DNA of 64,000 nucleotides from Isoetes taiwanensis. Its lineage: Eukaryota; Streptophyta; Lycopodiopsida; Isoetales; Isoetaceae. Under the pieces are notes generated by a model. It had not been told where the DNA came from, ran no database searches, and was given only the letters and a program-made list of their open reading frames with translations. Below, piece by piece: positions 10,886-20,442 of this stretch (position 1 is the stretch's first letter; the number at the start of each line of letters is the position of its first letter). Location: NCBI GenBank assembly GCA_021234155.1, contig JAJEKV010000013.1, forward strand, positions 10,581,240-10,645,239, written 5' to 3'. A program made the translations under genes and the position numbers.

Positions 10886-12529
10886 AATAGAGAATAGAAT
10901 AGAATAGAATAGATTTTTAGCGTCCACGGAGACCGACTGGCCTATGGGACCCAAACTAAAAAGAGAGCAGCAAGCGTATTACTGGCAGGATTAAAAAACC
11001 CCCGCCCCGAAGGGTTTTCGAGGGAAAAACCTTAGCAGTAATAGGTTTGCTGGCATGCTGTACAATTGTGTAGGACAGTTCAATACCGTCCCGGAGGACA
11101 CAACTGAGTCCGCGCATCCATAACCTCCTGGAGATATGACCCCAACAAACCCACTGACGCCGTATTCAATAACTCATGCAACGGTTGGCCAGGCACTAGT
11201 AATCGAACATATCGCTCTCTGATATGGGCAAACGCTGGGCAGATCTGGAGGGCATGACATTCATCCTCAATGGCGCCCTGGTGGCAACACTGGCAAAGCC
11301 TTTGCTCTCGTGCTTCCCGAGCCCAACGTCCTGTCTCAATGCGGAGGCGATGTGCACCCGTGCGAATGGAAGCTATAAGCCTGCGCTTCTTCATAGGCAA
11401 CTGGGTGTACAAGTACTGGTGTGGGCCTCTCGTGAGCCTGGGATTGACTTGCTGCTGATAGTGTGCCAGCTTAACATGCGTCAGAGCATCTGCATCCCAG
11501 AGCTTGCGAAGGAAGGTAGCATCTAGGTACAACTTAAGTGCCTTGTGATCTTTCTTTGTCCTGACATGTACGCATCTGTTTGCCTGTACACCCCAGCGTG
11601 AGAACCACTGAGCTTGCTTGTCCTTCCAGCAGGCTTTCAGGCGTTGAGGACCCATCGCCATGGCCAAAGCAAGATTGGGCAAACGTGTATCACCCATAGC
11701 GACCACCTTCTGGAAGTAAATGATATGGCGTTCCAATGCAGCCCGTTGAAGGGGTAGAAAACCTGTCTCCTGGAGTAGGATCTGGTATGGAACTGTGGAC
11801 TTTACCCCAAGGGCTCGTGCCAAGAAGGCTTTCTGCACCTGCTCGAGGTCATTCCAGGTGTTGAGGGATATCACCGGACCCCACACTTCTGCCCCATATA
11901 AAAGGACCGGCTCGACCAATGCCCGAAACAAGTGTGACTGGTGGCCCCAAGCATACAACTCTGCCTTGTGGCTGTTGTTCTGCATGGCATATAGTGCTTT
12001 CCATCCTGCCGTGACCCGCAACCTGATGGCAGCATCCCAATGGGTGGTAGTAGAGAACTCAATCCCCAAGTACTTGTAGGTCGGAGCCACCTCTACATCC
12101 TGTCCCTGGTAAGTGAATGAGGGAAGCCTTGGCTGACGGGATGATGAAACTAGCAGCACCCTAGTTTTGGCCAAGTTAACCCGCATGCCGGTGAATCGGC
12201 AAAAAGTGTCAAGAGCATCCAGGTGACGTTGCATGTCCTCTGGAGTATAGGCCAGGAGGTTGACATCGTCAGCATATATGAGTTGCCGGATTGTGTGATA
12301 CATGAGATGGGCGCCCGCACTTCCATGCTCAGAGAGCCAATCTTCCAGCTGGTCAATGTACAGGCCAAAGAATGTGGGGGAGAGGGGGCAACCTTGACGC
12401 ATTCCAATACTACTGATTACCGGTTGTCCTGACGATGTGATACGGCTTGAGCATGCCTCGTATAGCCTATACACTGCATTCTGCAAGTCAAGGAGAGTCC
12501 CCAGCTGCCGCAGTCTGTCCCAAAATTAG
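10886..12529 (-). mobile_element. 5'-truncated LINE with (TTCTA)n tail
   Basis: The minus strand carries an RT C-terminal ORF, a ~165-base 3' UTR and a tail of TTCTA repeats (10886-10912 on plus, reading AGAAT) instead of poly(A). The 3' UTR shares with the element at 42290-46221 the block GGGTCCCATAGGCCAGT plus GTCTCCGTGGACG and a GTTTTTTAA...AAACC(C)TTC section. That shows they are the same family and fixes the 3' end. The 5' end stops abruptly at about 12529 within WDRLRQLG, exactly where the 76-bp tandem array begins. The element is much GC-richer than its surroundings. Confidence 0.88.
11080..12527 (-). CDS. LINE reverse transcriptase, C-terminal 480 codons, open but truncated
   Basis: The frame stays open from the truncation point (FWDRLRQLGTLLDLQNAVYR) to the stop at 11080. 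From the first Met it is 468 codons. It contains the RT motifs RQGCPLSP (residues 30-37 from that Met) and YADD (71-74), then the VNLAKT block, YLGIEFST of the thumb, the LYGAEVWGP stretch, and a C-terminal knuckle C398-x2-C401-x9-H411-x4-C416. The N-terminal endonuclease and the first RT motifs (including the first catalytic Asp) are missing, so it cannot be an active polymerase alone. Over the shared region the copy at 42-46 kb is full of frameshifts while this one has none, which suggests a more recent insertion or better sequence quality. No promoter is evident. Confidence 0.85.
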
Positions 12530-12722
12530 GTATGCCTACAACCTTCTATAACTGTATTGATATCATGAAAAAAAAAAAGAAACGTGTTTTCCACATTTAA
12601 AATCACGTATATTTACAACCTTCCTATAATCGTTTTGTATCATGAAGGAAAAAACAAACGTGTTTTTCACATTTAAAATCAGGTATATTTACAACCTTCC
12701 TATAATCGTTTTGTATCATGAC
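12530..12722. repeat. 76-bp tandem repeat, ~2.5 units
   Basis: Units begin at 12530, 12606 and 12682. Each reads GGTATATTTACAACCTTCC (first unit slightly diverged), then TATAATCGTTTTGTATCATGA, an A-rich spacer, and CGTGTTTTTCACATTTAAAA. The third unit is partial and ends after ATCATGA. Confidence 0.92.
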
Positions 12723-15700
12723 GCCAAACCACATATAGTTTACTCGATGGTCAACCACTATAGAATATCGTAATAACTATGCACTTAAAATTACAACAAT
12801 GATTAGTACTATAAAATATCATACTAATTATGTATCTTGCCCAAAGTGTTAACTTTGAGAGGAGGGCCAGTGTGCCAGTCCATTGCATATTACCTAACAA
12901 AGATCTTGCACAACAATACCAACCGCCTAACATATCCGTGTGGACGATTGTCATCGATAGCCGTGGGCTAAGCTCCTTCGGGGCGCGGTTACAACGCATC
13001 GTCACCCGTGGGGATCAAATCTTATGGGTTGTTCTGTGCCTAGAAGAATACTATTATATTTATCCTTGTTTGATTAATACACATGTGAGAACTAACAAGA
13101 TAGGATAGTGTTAAGACACAATTTTGGAGAAAAGCAGAATATAAACGAAAATGTGCACAAGCCTAAGACTATAATATGGAGTAAGCAAGATTGAGGGGAA
13201 AGAAATTCCACTTATATTACATATGCCACCAATTAATTTGTAGCACAAAAATCAATCTATAAGTGAATACTTTGAGCTAGAAAATGCGGCAATATGTAAG
13301 AGTTAAATCAGGAGCTAGTTCTTATGTCATGATATGGGTCAACTATCATGGCTTGATTGGTCATTTGATAAACACTACGTTGTGCACTACATTTATCTAA
13401 CAATACGTAATTCAATTTCATTTTTCATCCTCCACATTTATCTAACAATATGTAATTCAATTTCATTTTTCATCCCTTTTCTTGTGTCTCCTTTTTTGGT
13501 GCTGAGAGGGTCCTTGGATTTGACATGTTTTCTTTTCGGGCATGCTCCCATGAACTTCACGAGCAATTTCCATCATTTTCTTCAGTACAACTCCTATCCC
13601 ATTGCCCCCAAGCCCGCCTTTACTTGTTAGTTGGATTTATCTTTATGGTATTTTTTAGCAACAATTTTTTTTTTTTTTTTTTTAATGCTCCATCTCCCCT
13701 AAGCTTGGGAAGGTTTTGAAATCTGAGCACTAGCAGTGGTTGTGTTATGTTGTATGGAATAGAACTTGCACAAATTAAACCAATGATATGGCCATATGGG
13801 TTTCCTCAATGCTCTATGGCTAGGGACTTGAGTGGTCTACATTCTAACTAGATTGGATGTGGACTTTAGTGATTGAATAGTTTAGAAAAACTACTGAGAT
13901 GATTATCTCCTTAAAATTCTAGATCACGAGAATGTGATTGCTTCGTCTAAAATGACTCTCCTGGGGCAATAGTAGAATATGGCCTTAAGGGAAATATACC
14001 TTGAAAAATGATGATGGACTTGGGATGATACAAATGTACCATGGTGTATAACCAACAGAAAATGGTGTGTCAACAGAAAATGGTGTGTCTACAATAATGG
14101 TGTGTACATGTTAACTTGATGGTGCCAACACTTGGGTGTTGACGTGTACATTGTGTATAGCATGTTCTACTATCCAAAACCTTGGGATGCTTTGAAAACC
14201 AGATACACGAATGCACCCTCTACTTTGGTTCGACATGATGGACGTTCAATATACAAAGAAATATCTTCTGGAATACTTAGGGGAATAGTTATCTAAGGCC
14301 TTGAGATGTCTTACAGCTAGGATTCCCCTGGGAGTGCACCTTGGAAAAAGGTTGTGGTTTTGAGCTTTCACAAAATATACCGTGGTATATGCATAACAAT
14401 AAAAATCTGGGCCATACTCACAAGTACATAGTACAAAGGTATGGTAGGCGGTTTACATTTAACCCTAACATGTATTCTATTGTATGGACGTAACTTTTCC
14501 AGAGTACCGAAACCTAATACAGTAGAGGAGATTTCTTGCAAATGGCCTATCTGTAGCGGATCGCCTGTAGCGGACTGCCTGGCTTCAATACAATAGAGGC
14601 ATTTTCTTGATAAAAGCCTATCTGTAGCGGATTGCATGTAGCAGACTGCGGATTGCATGCAGCAGACTGCCTGGCTTCTACAATTCCGTCTCTATATCTG
14701 CAGTGGCTCATTTGAGTTCTTAGATTTCGGATTTAGCTTAGCTGAGACGAAGCTTAGTCATAAGAGGCATGCTGATGGCTACTAGGAATGCTTCTACCCA
14801 GTTTATCATTGCAAATTCAAGATGAAGATAACTTGGACTTGGATTCAGACAACTATCAGGTTCTTTTTTGCATTTGCTATTATATATGATGTTAATACAG
14901 CTTGGTTAAGAGGATAGTGCTTCTCTCGTTACTCTGTACATAGAAAGCATATACTCTAGTGCTGGTTATATAATTATACAATGGCAAGAGCCTTGTTATA
15001 ATAGTTTGAGGGATTGGGTATGTTAAAACTCTGATTTCTTATGAACCGTGAATGCTGTAGGCATAAATTTCCAACTTCATATCCTTCTTTGCTTAAATTA
15101 ACTGAGGGCAAAAGGCACAATATGTGATCAATGATAAACTGAGAGTCCTAATGTACCTTTTGGCCCTTGCATCTTTACCGGGTTTACCGCTAATGTTTGC
15201 ATGGTTGGCTGCAGGTACCTGAGTCTCTTCTCATTGTAGCTTATGCTTTCAAAAAGTTTTTTTCTGCTTGAAGGAATATGAAGAATTTGAAGATAAACAA
15301 GCCAGAGATTTGCTACTTGAAATCTTTGTGTAACTCTGAATAGATCTTAAACTATTTTAAGTGCACTGAATGATCGTGGGCTATACTCTACAAATGATAG
15401 TGAGCTATACTCTACAGGTTGTGGTAAGCTTTATGAAATTTTAGACAAGGCTGCATGATGGTTGACATCCAATTATGTAGCATGAACTAATTGTAAATGT
15501 CATTTTTAACATTATGAACATGGTTTGTTTTTGACATTATGTACATGGTATGGATTCAAAATAAGAAAGGCGATTGCATACATTATAAACTTGTGTAATA
15601 AGTACTTTGTTACACTCTAATATAATGACTTTAATGTCTAAAGGCATATTGTTATACTAAAATGGCTTATCGGCAATGGCTTTAATATTCGGGGATTTCA

Positions 15701-15883
15701 AATGTAACAAGCTTCAAAGACAAATATTATGAGAAAGTTTATGGCTTATCTTTGTTGATGTTTTTGATGTGGATGGGACATGGGGTACCATGCTAGAAAG
15801 GCTCATTCTAGTAATGGGAGGATAATCTTGCCCAAGGGATTGGCCGAGGCGGATGTCCGGTCTAGTTTTAACTAGTTCGGGCC

Positions 15884-15884
<1 letters not shown>
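12723..15884. other. Long AT-rich interval without recognised gene; several short tandem repeats
   Basis: No gene recognised on either strand. Repeats seen: a 45-bp duplication at 13390-13480 (CATTTATCTAACAATA then GTAATTCAATTTC); CAACAGAAAATGGTGTGT repeated at 14045-14105; and a nested CTGTAGCGGA(T/C)TGC / GCAGACTGC repeat with GCCTGGCTTC at 14510-14690. A poly(T) run lies at 13666-13683. Confidence 0.5.
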
Positions 15885-15915
<31 letters not shown>

Positions 15916-17285
15916 AGGAAAAGGAAGGATTTTATTAATCATAAATTTAAAACATCTCTGAAATGGGGCTCGAGCCCAAATAGAAAGTATCTATCACACA
16001 AGACCCAAGCCAAAAAGCGCAATCAAAACTCATCTGTTTGAAAAAGAACACCATCGAGCCAAATTCCACTTGTAGGAACGAGGATTGTGTGAAGGAGGGG
16101 AGTATCGGAGGGAAGATAAGTTCGAAGGAAGCCTAATTGCGGCGGTCGAGGGGAAAGAGTGGGTAGCGAAATAGGCATGGCAAAGGGGGGGGGGGAGGGA
16201 GCAATCCGTTAATTTCAGCCCAAGAAGGGGTAAGCAAGAGCAATTCATCAATAGGGACTGGATTATATCCAATAGTACTCAAAGACCTCACATCTACCTT
16301 TGTGGTAGTAATACATGGATCTCCGACAAGAAAACTGCTTCTCGTCGGTGAGCGATTGTGAGCACCAATGAATTTGTGCAGAATATGAGCATTATGCGCC
16401 TCTTTTCGGTAGGAATTTGAGTCGAAAAGGTCGCTCTAACGGCTTTGTGCAGGGGTCCCCGAAAGTGATGGGCGGGGGACATCATCCTGAGAATGGTCCC
16501 CACGAAGACACGCACAACATGCTTGTTCAAAAATCTTGCGATCCACAAAAGAGTTCGGGTCAATCGAGGGGAGTCAAAAGCAGGACATCAAAGAAATTAG
16601 ACTTGAAGGATCCCCAAAGCATCCAATCTGAATCAAATTTCTCTCGTTTTATAGCCTTGTGAGCCATAGCACACCTAGTGAGCTCAAATGGAAAATTGAG
16701 CTTCATCCAGTTAAGATCACACTTCTTATTTGCCAGTGCCACATTATTTCTGTGCTTCCAGACAATCCATAAGGCTAGTTGAAAGATGGTTGAGTTGACC
16801 TTGGAATCCTGAGGTTGCAATAATTGAGCAGTATTGGAGATGGAGTCCATATCTGGGATTCTCAAATTGGAGCTAATTTGGGACAGCCAGCTCCAGAAGT
16901 CCTTAATTCTCGGGCACTTGAAGATATGAAGGACAGATTCATCATGGCTACCACAAAGAGAGCAGAGAGGGCTATGAACATTCTTGAATTGTCTCTTGAT
17001 CATATTAGTGTTACAGAGAAGAGCATTATGAAGGACAAGCCAGACAAAGACCTTAATTTTGGGGCAGTGATAAGATTGTTTTCTTAAACTTTTTTAAGGA
17101 GAGGCCTTGGAGGAAGGCATGCTTTCTCTTTTTCTGAGGGAGGCAAGCATGATAAATTTTGGAGACTTTATAACTCCTCTTGACTTTGAAGAACCAATTC
17201 AGAGGAGAGTGGCTCTCACCCTTACCATCCTTACCCAAAAGAGGAGAGTATGACCTCACTACCTGCTTATAAATAGCTCTATGAG
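15885..17285 (-). mobile_element. 5'-truncated LINE with 30-nt poly(A), minus strand
   Basis: Thirty T residues (15885-15914) mark the poly(A) tail of a minus-strand element whose 3' end reads ATTAATAAAATCC...TTCC before the tail, typical of plant L1 elements. It runs leftward from about 17285, where its frame meets the aspartic protease fragment on the same strand. The coding part is AT-rich, unlike the two GC-rich LINE families in this window, so it is a third lineage. Copy 2 of the large duplication begins inside it. Confidence 0.8.
16560..17285 (-). pseudogene. LINE C-terminal region with zf-RVT knuckle, frameshifted
   Basis: Reading leftward: YKQVVRSYSPLLGKDGKGES, then SPLNWFFKVKRSYKVSK, then after a frame change KIKVFVWLVLHNALLCNTNM, then IKRQFKNVHSPLCSLCGSHD and ESVLHIFKC (C-x2-C-x8-H-x3-C), then ALWIVWKHRNNVALANKK. 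This is the conserved C-terminal zinc-binding region of plant non-LTR retrotransposons. The frame beginning at 16563 downstream of it has no clear match. At least two frameshifts separate the pieces, and the RT catalytic part is missing. Confidence 0.78.
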
Positions 17286-17850
17286 TGGCTCCTCCCCAAC
17301 AGTGATGCTTTGGAGGTGGGGAAAGTATTGTATCTTGTCAAAAATAGGGGCAGAACCAGGGGAAGGATGTAGGCTGGGGGGAGAGGCTCCAAAGAACAAG
17401 GCGCTATCGTCGTTTTTGGTATAATTGGCAAGACAATAGGAGAATGGTCCATTGAAAGGCATTTGAGAAGGGGAAGAGATTTGATCTAGTCCAAGAAGTT
17501 CACCACCATGATCAAAAACACCACTCGTAGTATGTGCACATCCCATGGCTATGCTTCCAGTTTCAGAGTGACTGGAAACGGAATGAAAGGTTATATTTTC
17601 AATGGTATATTTTTCCAAATCCGGAAGGTGGTCCCCCCAAGTGGGCGGCCCTCTGTTCTCGATCCTGGGACCTTTTGATGCCCTTTTTAACATGCTTTGT
17701 AATTTCGTGCTTACAGCCACTTCCCTATCTACATTCAGTTCCTTGTCTACGTGCTCTGTAATTCTTTCTACTTCCTTACCCTCTGCTGCCGCTGCTACAA
17801 CTAAGAGCAATACGGACCAGATTACATTGTTGCGCTCGAAAATTCTGTTG
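17259..17850 (-). pseudogene. Pepsin-like (A1 family) aspartic protease fragment, truncated
   Basis: The minus strand encodes a signal-like hydrophobic segment (WSVLLLVVAAAAEG), a short propeptide-like region with STKLQSMLKRA, and then the central part of a plant nepenthesin/CDR1-type protease: SETGSIAMGCAHTTSGVFD, GELLGLDQISSPSQM, PFSYCLANYTKNDDSALFFG and LQSITVGEEPLIE. In active enzymes two catalytic Asp motifs (DTGS-like and DSGT-like) flank these blocks. Here the segment that should hold the first is deleted between propeptide and core, and the second is lost because the LINE begins at about 17285. The start codon region is also damaged in this copy; the second copy retains an ATG further upstream. 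It is a pseudogene with no proteolytic potential. Confidence 0.8.
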
Positions 17851-18559
17851 GGAGGTGAGTTACTTATAGTTTTTTTGCCTTTGTCAAAAGGTAGACATAA
17901 TCTTTTGCTTCCTGTGGCCTTTTAACCTTTAAGGACGTCAGCAAATCTGGAATGGAAGACGGTATTTTTTTTGGATTTTGCAGATGGTTTGGCTTCTTTT
18001 GCCCTAAGCTCTCCACTTTCTTCAGCTTCGAGAAGTCTTGGGTATGTTCCTCTTACTTCTTTCATCTTGGCGCTCTGATGCCTTGCATATTTCTATATTT
18101 CTTGGAGTTTAGTTTAGGGTATATCTTCTCCCAACATCGCCAGAACTGAGCTCCTGATTTTTTACTGGAAGCCACTTGTGAAGGCATCCATCTTCCCTAG
18201 ACGGAAAAAAGCAAGTGGAATGCTATCGTTTTCTTTTGGCTTGTACTAAGAAATCGAGGACCTGCATTGCATGCGGCTAATGCTTGCATCAAATTTCCAA
18301 AATAGTTTCAAGCTTCCCTCCACGTTAGTAAAAATTTTAAACAGTGAATTTATGTTTCATTCATCATATTCAATCTTGCAAGAGCAGATGCTATTTCCTT
18401 GGCATACTACAGACCAGTTGCAAGTTACTTCACGACCTCTCATAAAGGCAGGATAGAAGACTTTTAGGGTAATACAGTAATTCAGCAATTGCGAATTGCG
18501 AATAGATCAGACTTAAGAAATTGTAAATAAGACCAAAATGCAAACGTGAAATGCACTTT

Positions 18560-18632
18560 TGGAGAAGTGTGGTATCGATCCCCATACCTCTCGCATGCTA
18601 AGCGAGCGCTCTACCATCTGAGCTACATCCCC
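18560..18632 (-). tRNA. trnA-AGC: tRNA-Ala (anticodon AGC), possibly decayed
   Basis: The minus strand reads a 73-nt cloverleaf beginning GGGGATGTAGCTCAGATGG with D-arm, a 5-bp anticodon stem CTCGC/GCGAG around the loop TTAGCAT (AGC at 18597-18599), and a T-loop ATCGATA. Box A (TAGCTCAGATGG) and box B (GGGATCGATACC) are intact. Two stem mismatches appear: T6 opposite T in the acceptor and one G-A in the T stem. The usual plant tRNA-Ala has neither, so it may be a recently degenerate gene or contain sequencing errors. No intron, and CCA is not encoded, as normal for nuclear genes. Confidence 0.85.
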
Positions 18633-18666
18633 TTATTAGGATTAATCTCATGCTTTTTCTTTAGGG

Positions 18667-18690
18667 CATGTACCATCTGAACTACATCCC
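18667..18690 (-). pseudogene. tRNA-Ala 5'-half relic
   Basis: GGGATGTAGTTCAGATGGTA on the minus strand repeats the acceptor/D-arm half of the tRNA 35 bases away and then loses similarity. It may be a partial duplication of the tRNA gene. It is also present in the duplicated copy at 29796-29820. Confidence 0.7.
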
Positions 18691-20029
18691 TCATTATTAC
18701 TGTGATTTTGTTTCCTAGAGCATTGGAGATAGGATTCTATGTTTCTGGAATGGTCAGCAAGCTAGCATGCAAATCAACTTCCTCTTTACATATGAGCAAC
18801 AATTGAGAAACTCATCCCAAGGAGATGAGCCAAGTAACCGTGATGGGCTTCCTCTACTGTTTCCATCTATATATTGTTAAGCTTAGCATCCACTGTAGCA
18901 ATTTTGAAATATGTATAACTAGTGGGCACCATAATAAGAGTAATATATGGCGGATTAATACATGTGTAGGATCCTGCTTATTCTCAACCAAAGAAAGAGA
19001 GATTCTGTTTTAGATAAATAAATCAGAGTGTTTAATTAGCTGTGTAGGAATTGCATTCTTGGAACAAAACCAACCATAATGTCCTCGAGACTTTGCTAGA
19101 CAGTTTAAGCAGACCCTACAGTCTTGCATGGAATAATGACGACATAATTTACTGACAGTACTTTGTCTTTGAGGCCACTTATATAGGCCTACATCTATTA
19201 TTCAGATCATCCAATCGTTTATGTAACATGAAACTCTGGCACATATTCACCAACAACGGAATTCAGCAAGGCAGTCTTAGGTTATCTGTTGCACATCATT
19301 TGCTTGCATAATCTTCGATCGGAAAACTGTCCTTATGTGTACGTTTGTCTAGCTAGCTCCCGATCAATCTGAAGGATTGAGAATGCATAAAATAAACAAT
19401 TTCATTAGTTAAGCTTATTCTGATGTATGCATTGGTCTGCTCTTTATCTCCACAGGTGGTGGCCATTGCAGTTGTTATCTCCTTAGCTTCTGCCTTTTAT
19501 GTATTTTTCATCCTGTTTCTGGGAAACAAAGTGTTAAGTACCATATTGTTGCAATATTTTCTCCACTGGTATGAATTTTTTTCTCTTATATATTTCCATT
19601 AAAATGATTTAACATTGACAAGCCAATATACTGTTCTCTGCTGTGGGAAGGGAAGGAAGCTGGGCACTCATTTTTCACAATAAAGGTACTGGTTTCTATC
19701 ATAATTTATCAATTCTATCTATATAAAGTGTTTAAATTGGAAGTTGCAGCTGTTTTTTTTTATATGTCCTCATTTCTTCTACTGCCAAATAGAGCATCCA
19801 TCTCACTCCAGACCACTCACATAACGTCCGTACTGCTACAAGAGGCATAATGAGCAACTGATTTTCCTAAAAGATTATCTGTTTCATGTGTTTATTAAGA
19901 CCGTAAATCCCTCTCTACATATAGCACAAGGAATCTTAATACATCATGCTTGCAAGCAAGCAAAACTCTATTAAACTCTACTAACCTGTTCTATTTGTTA
20001 AAATCTGGACTCCATGAAAATACAACAGA

Positions 20030-20068
20030 CTAGAAACGTGTGCCCGGCGATGCCGGGCATTATTCATG
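20030..20068 (-). mobile_element. Helitron-like 3' terminus (copy 1)
   Basis: Reverse complement of the end at 2118-2156: hairpin GCCCGGC/GCCGGGC (20042-20058), then ACACGTTT and CTAG (20030-20033 on plus). The element would extend to higher coordinates. Its 5' end is not identified. Confidence 0.5.
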
Positions 20069-20380
20069 GACATGAAATGGGTAGATGAGAGTTTGTAAGT
20101 TGAAGGAATGTTGTAGATTTAATCCTGCCTTAGAAGGAATGGACTGCTAAGATGTGAATGGTACTTTGCCCCTCTTGTAATGCCAATACCATCACTCCAT
20201 TTAAAGGAACATTGCAACAAAATGTATCAAGGCCATCCTTCCTTGACACTGCCCCACAATGATGGCATGTGTTGCTCATTGTCCCCACAAACATTTCAAC
20301 ACACACTTCTTAGATAGGCATATACTATTGGCATTCTAGAATAATCACCTACTAAGGTGGAACTCTAGTTAGAGTGTCTA

Positions 20381-20442
20381 CATACTCTTTGTCTCAACAT
20401 GCCATCAATGGCATACTCTTTGTCTCAACATGCCATCAATGG
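20381..20442. repeat. 31-bp tandem duplication
   Basis: CATACTCTTTGTCTCAACAT followed by GCCATCAATGG occurs at 20381 and 20412 without change. In duplication copy 2 (about 31577-31640) the same pair is present but diverged. Confidence 0.9.

Noticed and set aside
17808-17810. TTG as a start codon for the aspartic protease frame
   Set aside because: Non-ATG starts of this type are not expected in a plant nuclear gene. The second copy shows an upstream ATG, so the start is lost or damaged in copy 1.
19975-20033. TCTACTAACCTGTT as a Helitron 5' end, since a similar phrase recurs at 50308
   Set aside because: It lies on the opposite strand and outside the CTAG end. It is better explained as a separate dispersed repeat next to the hairpin.
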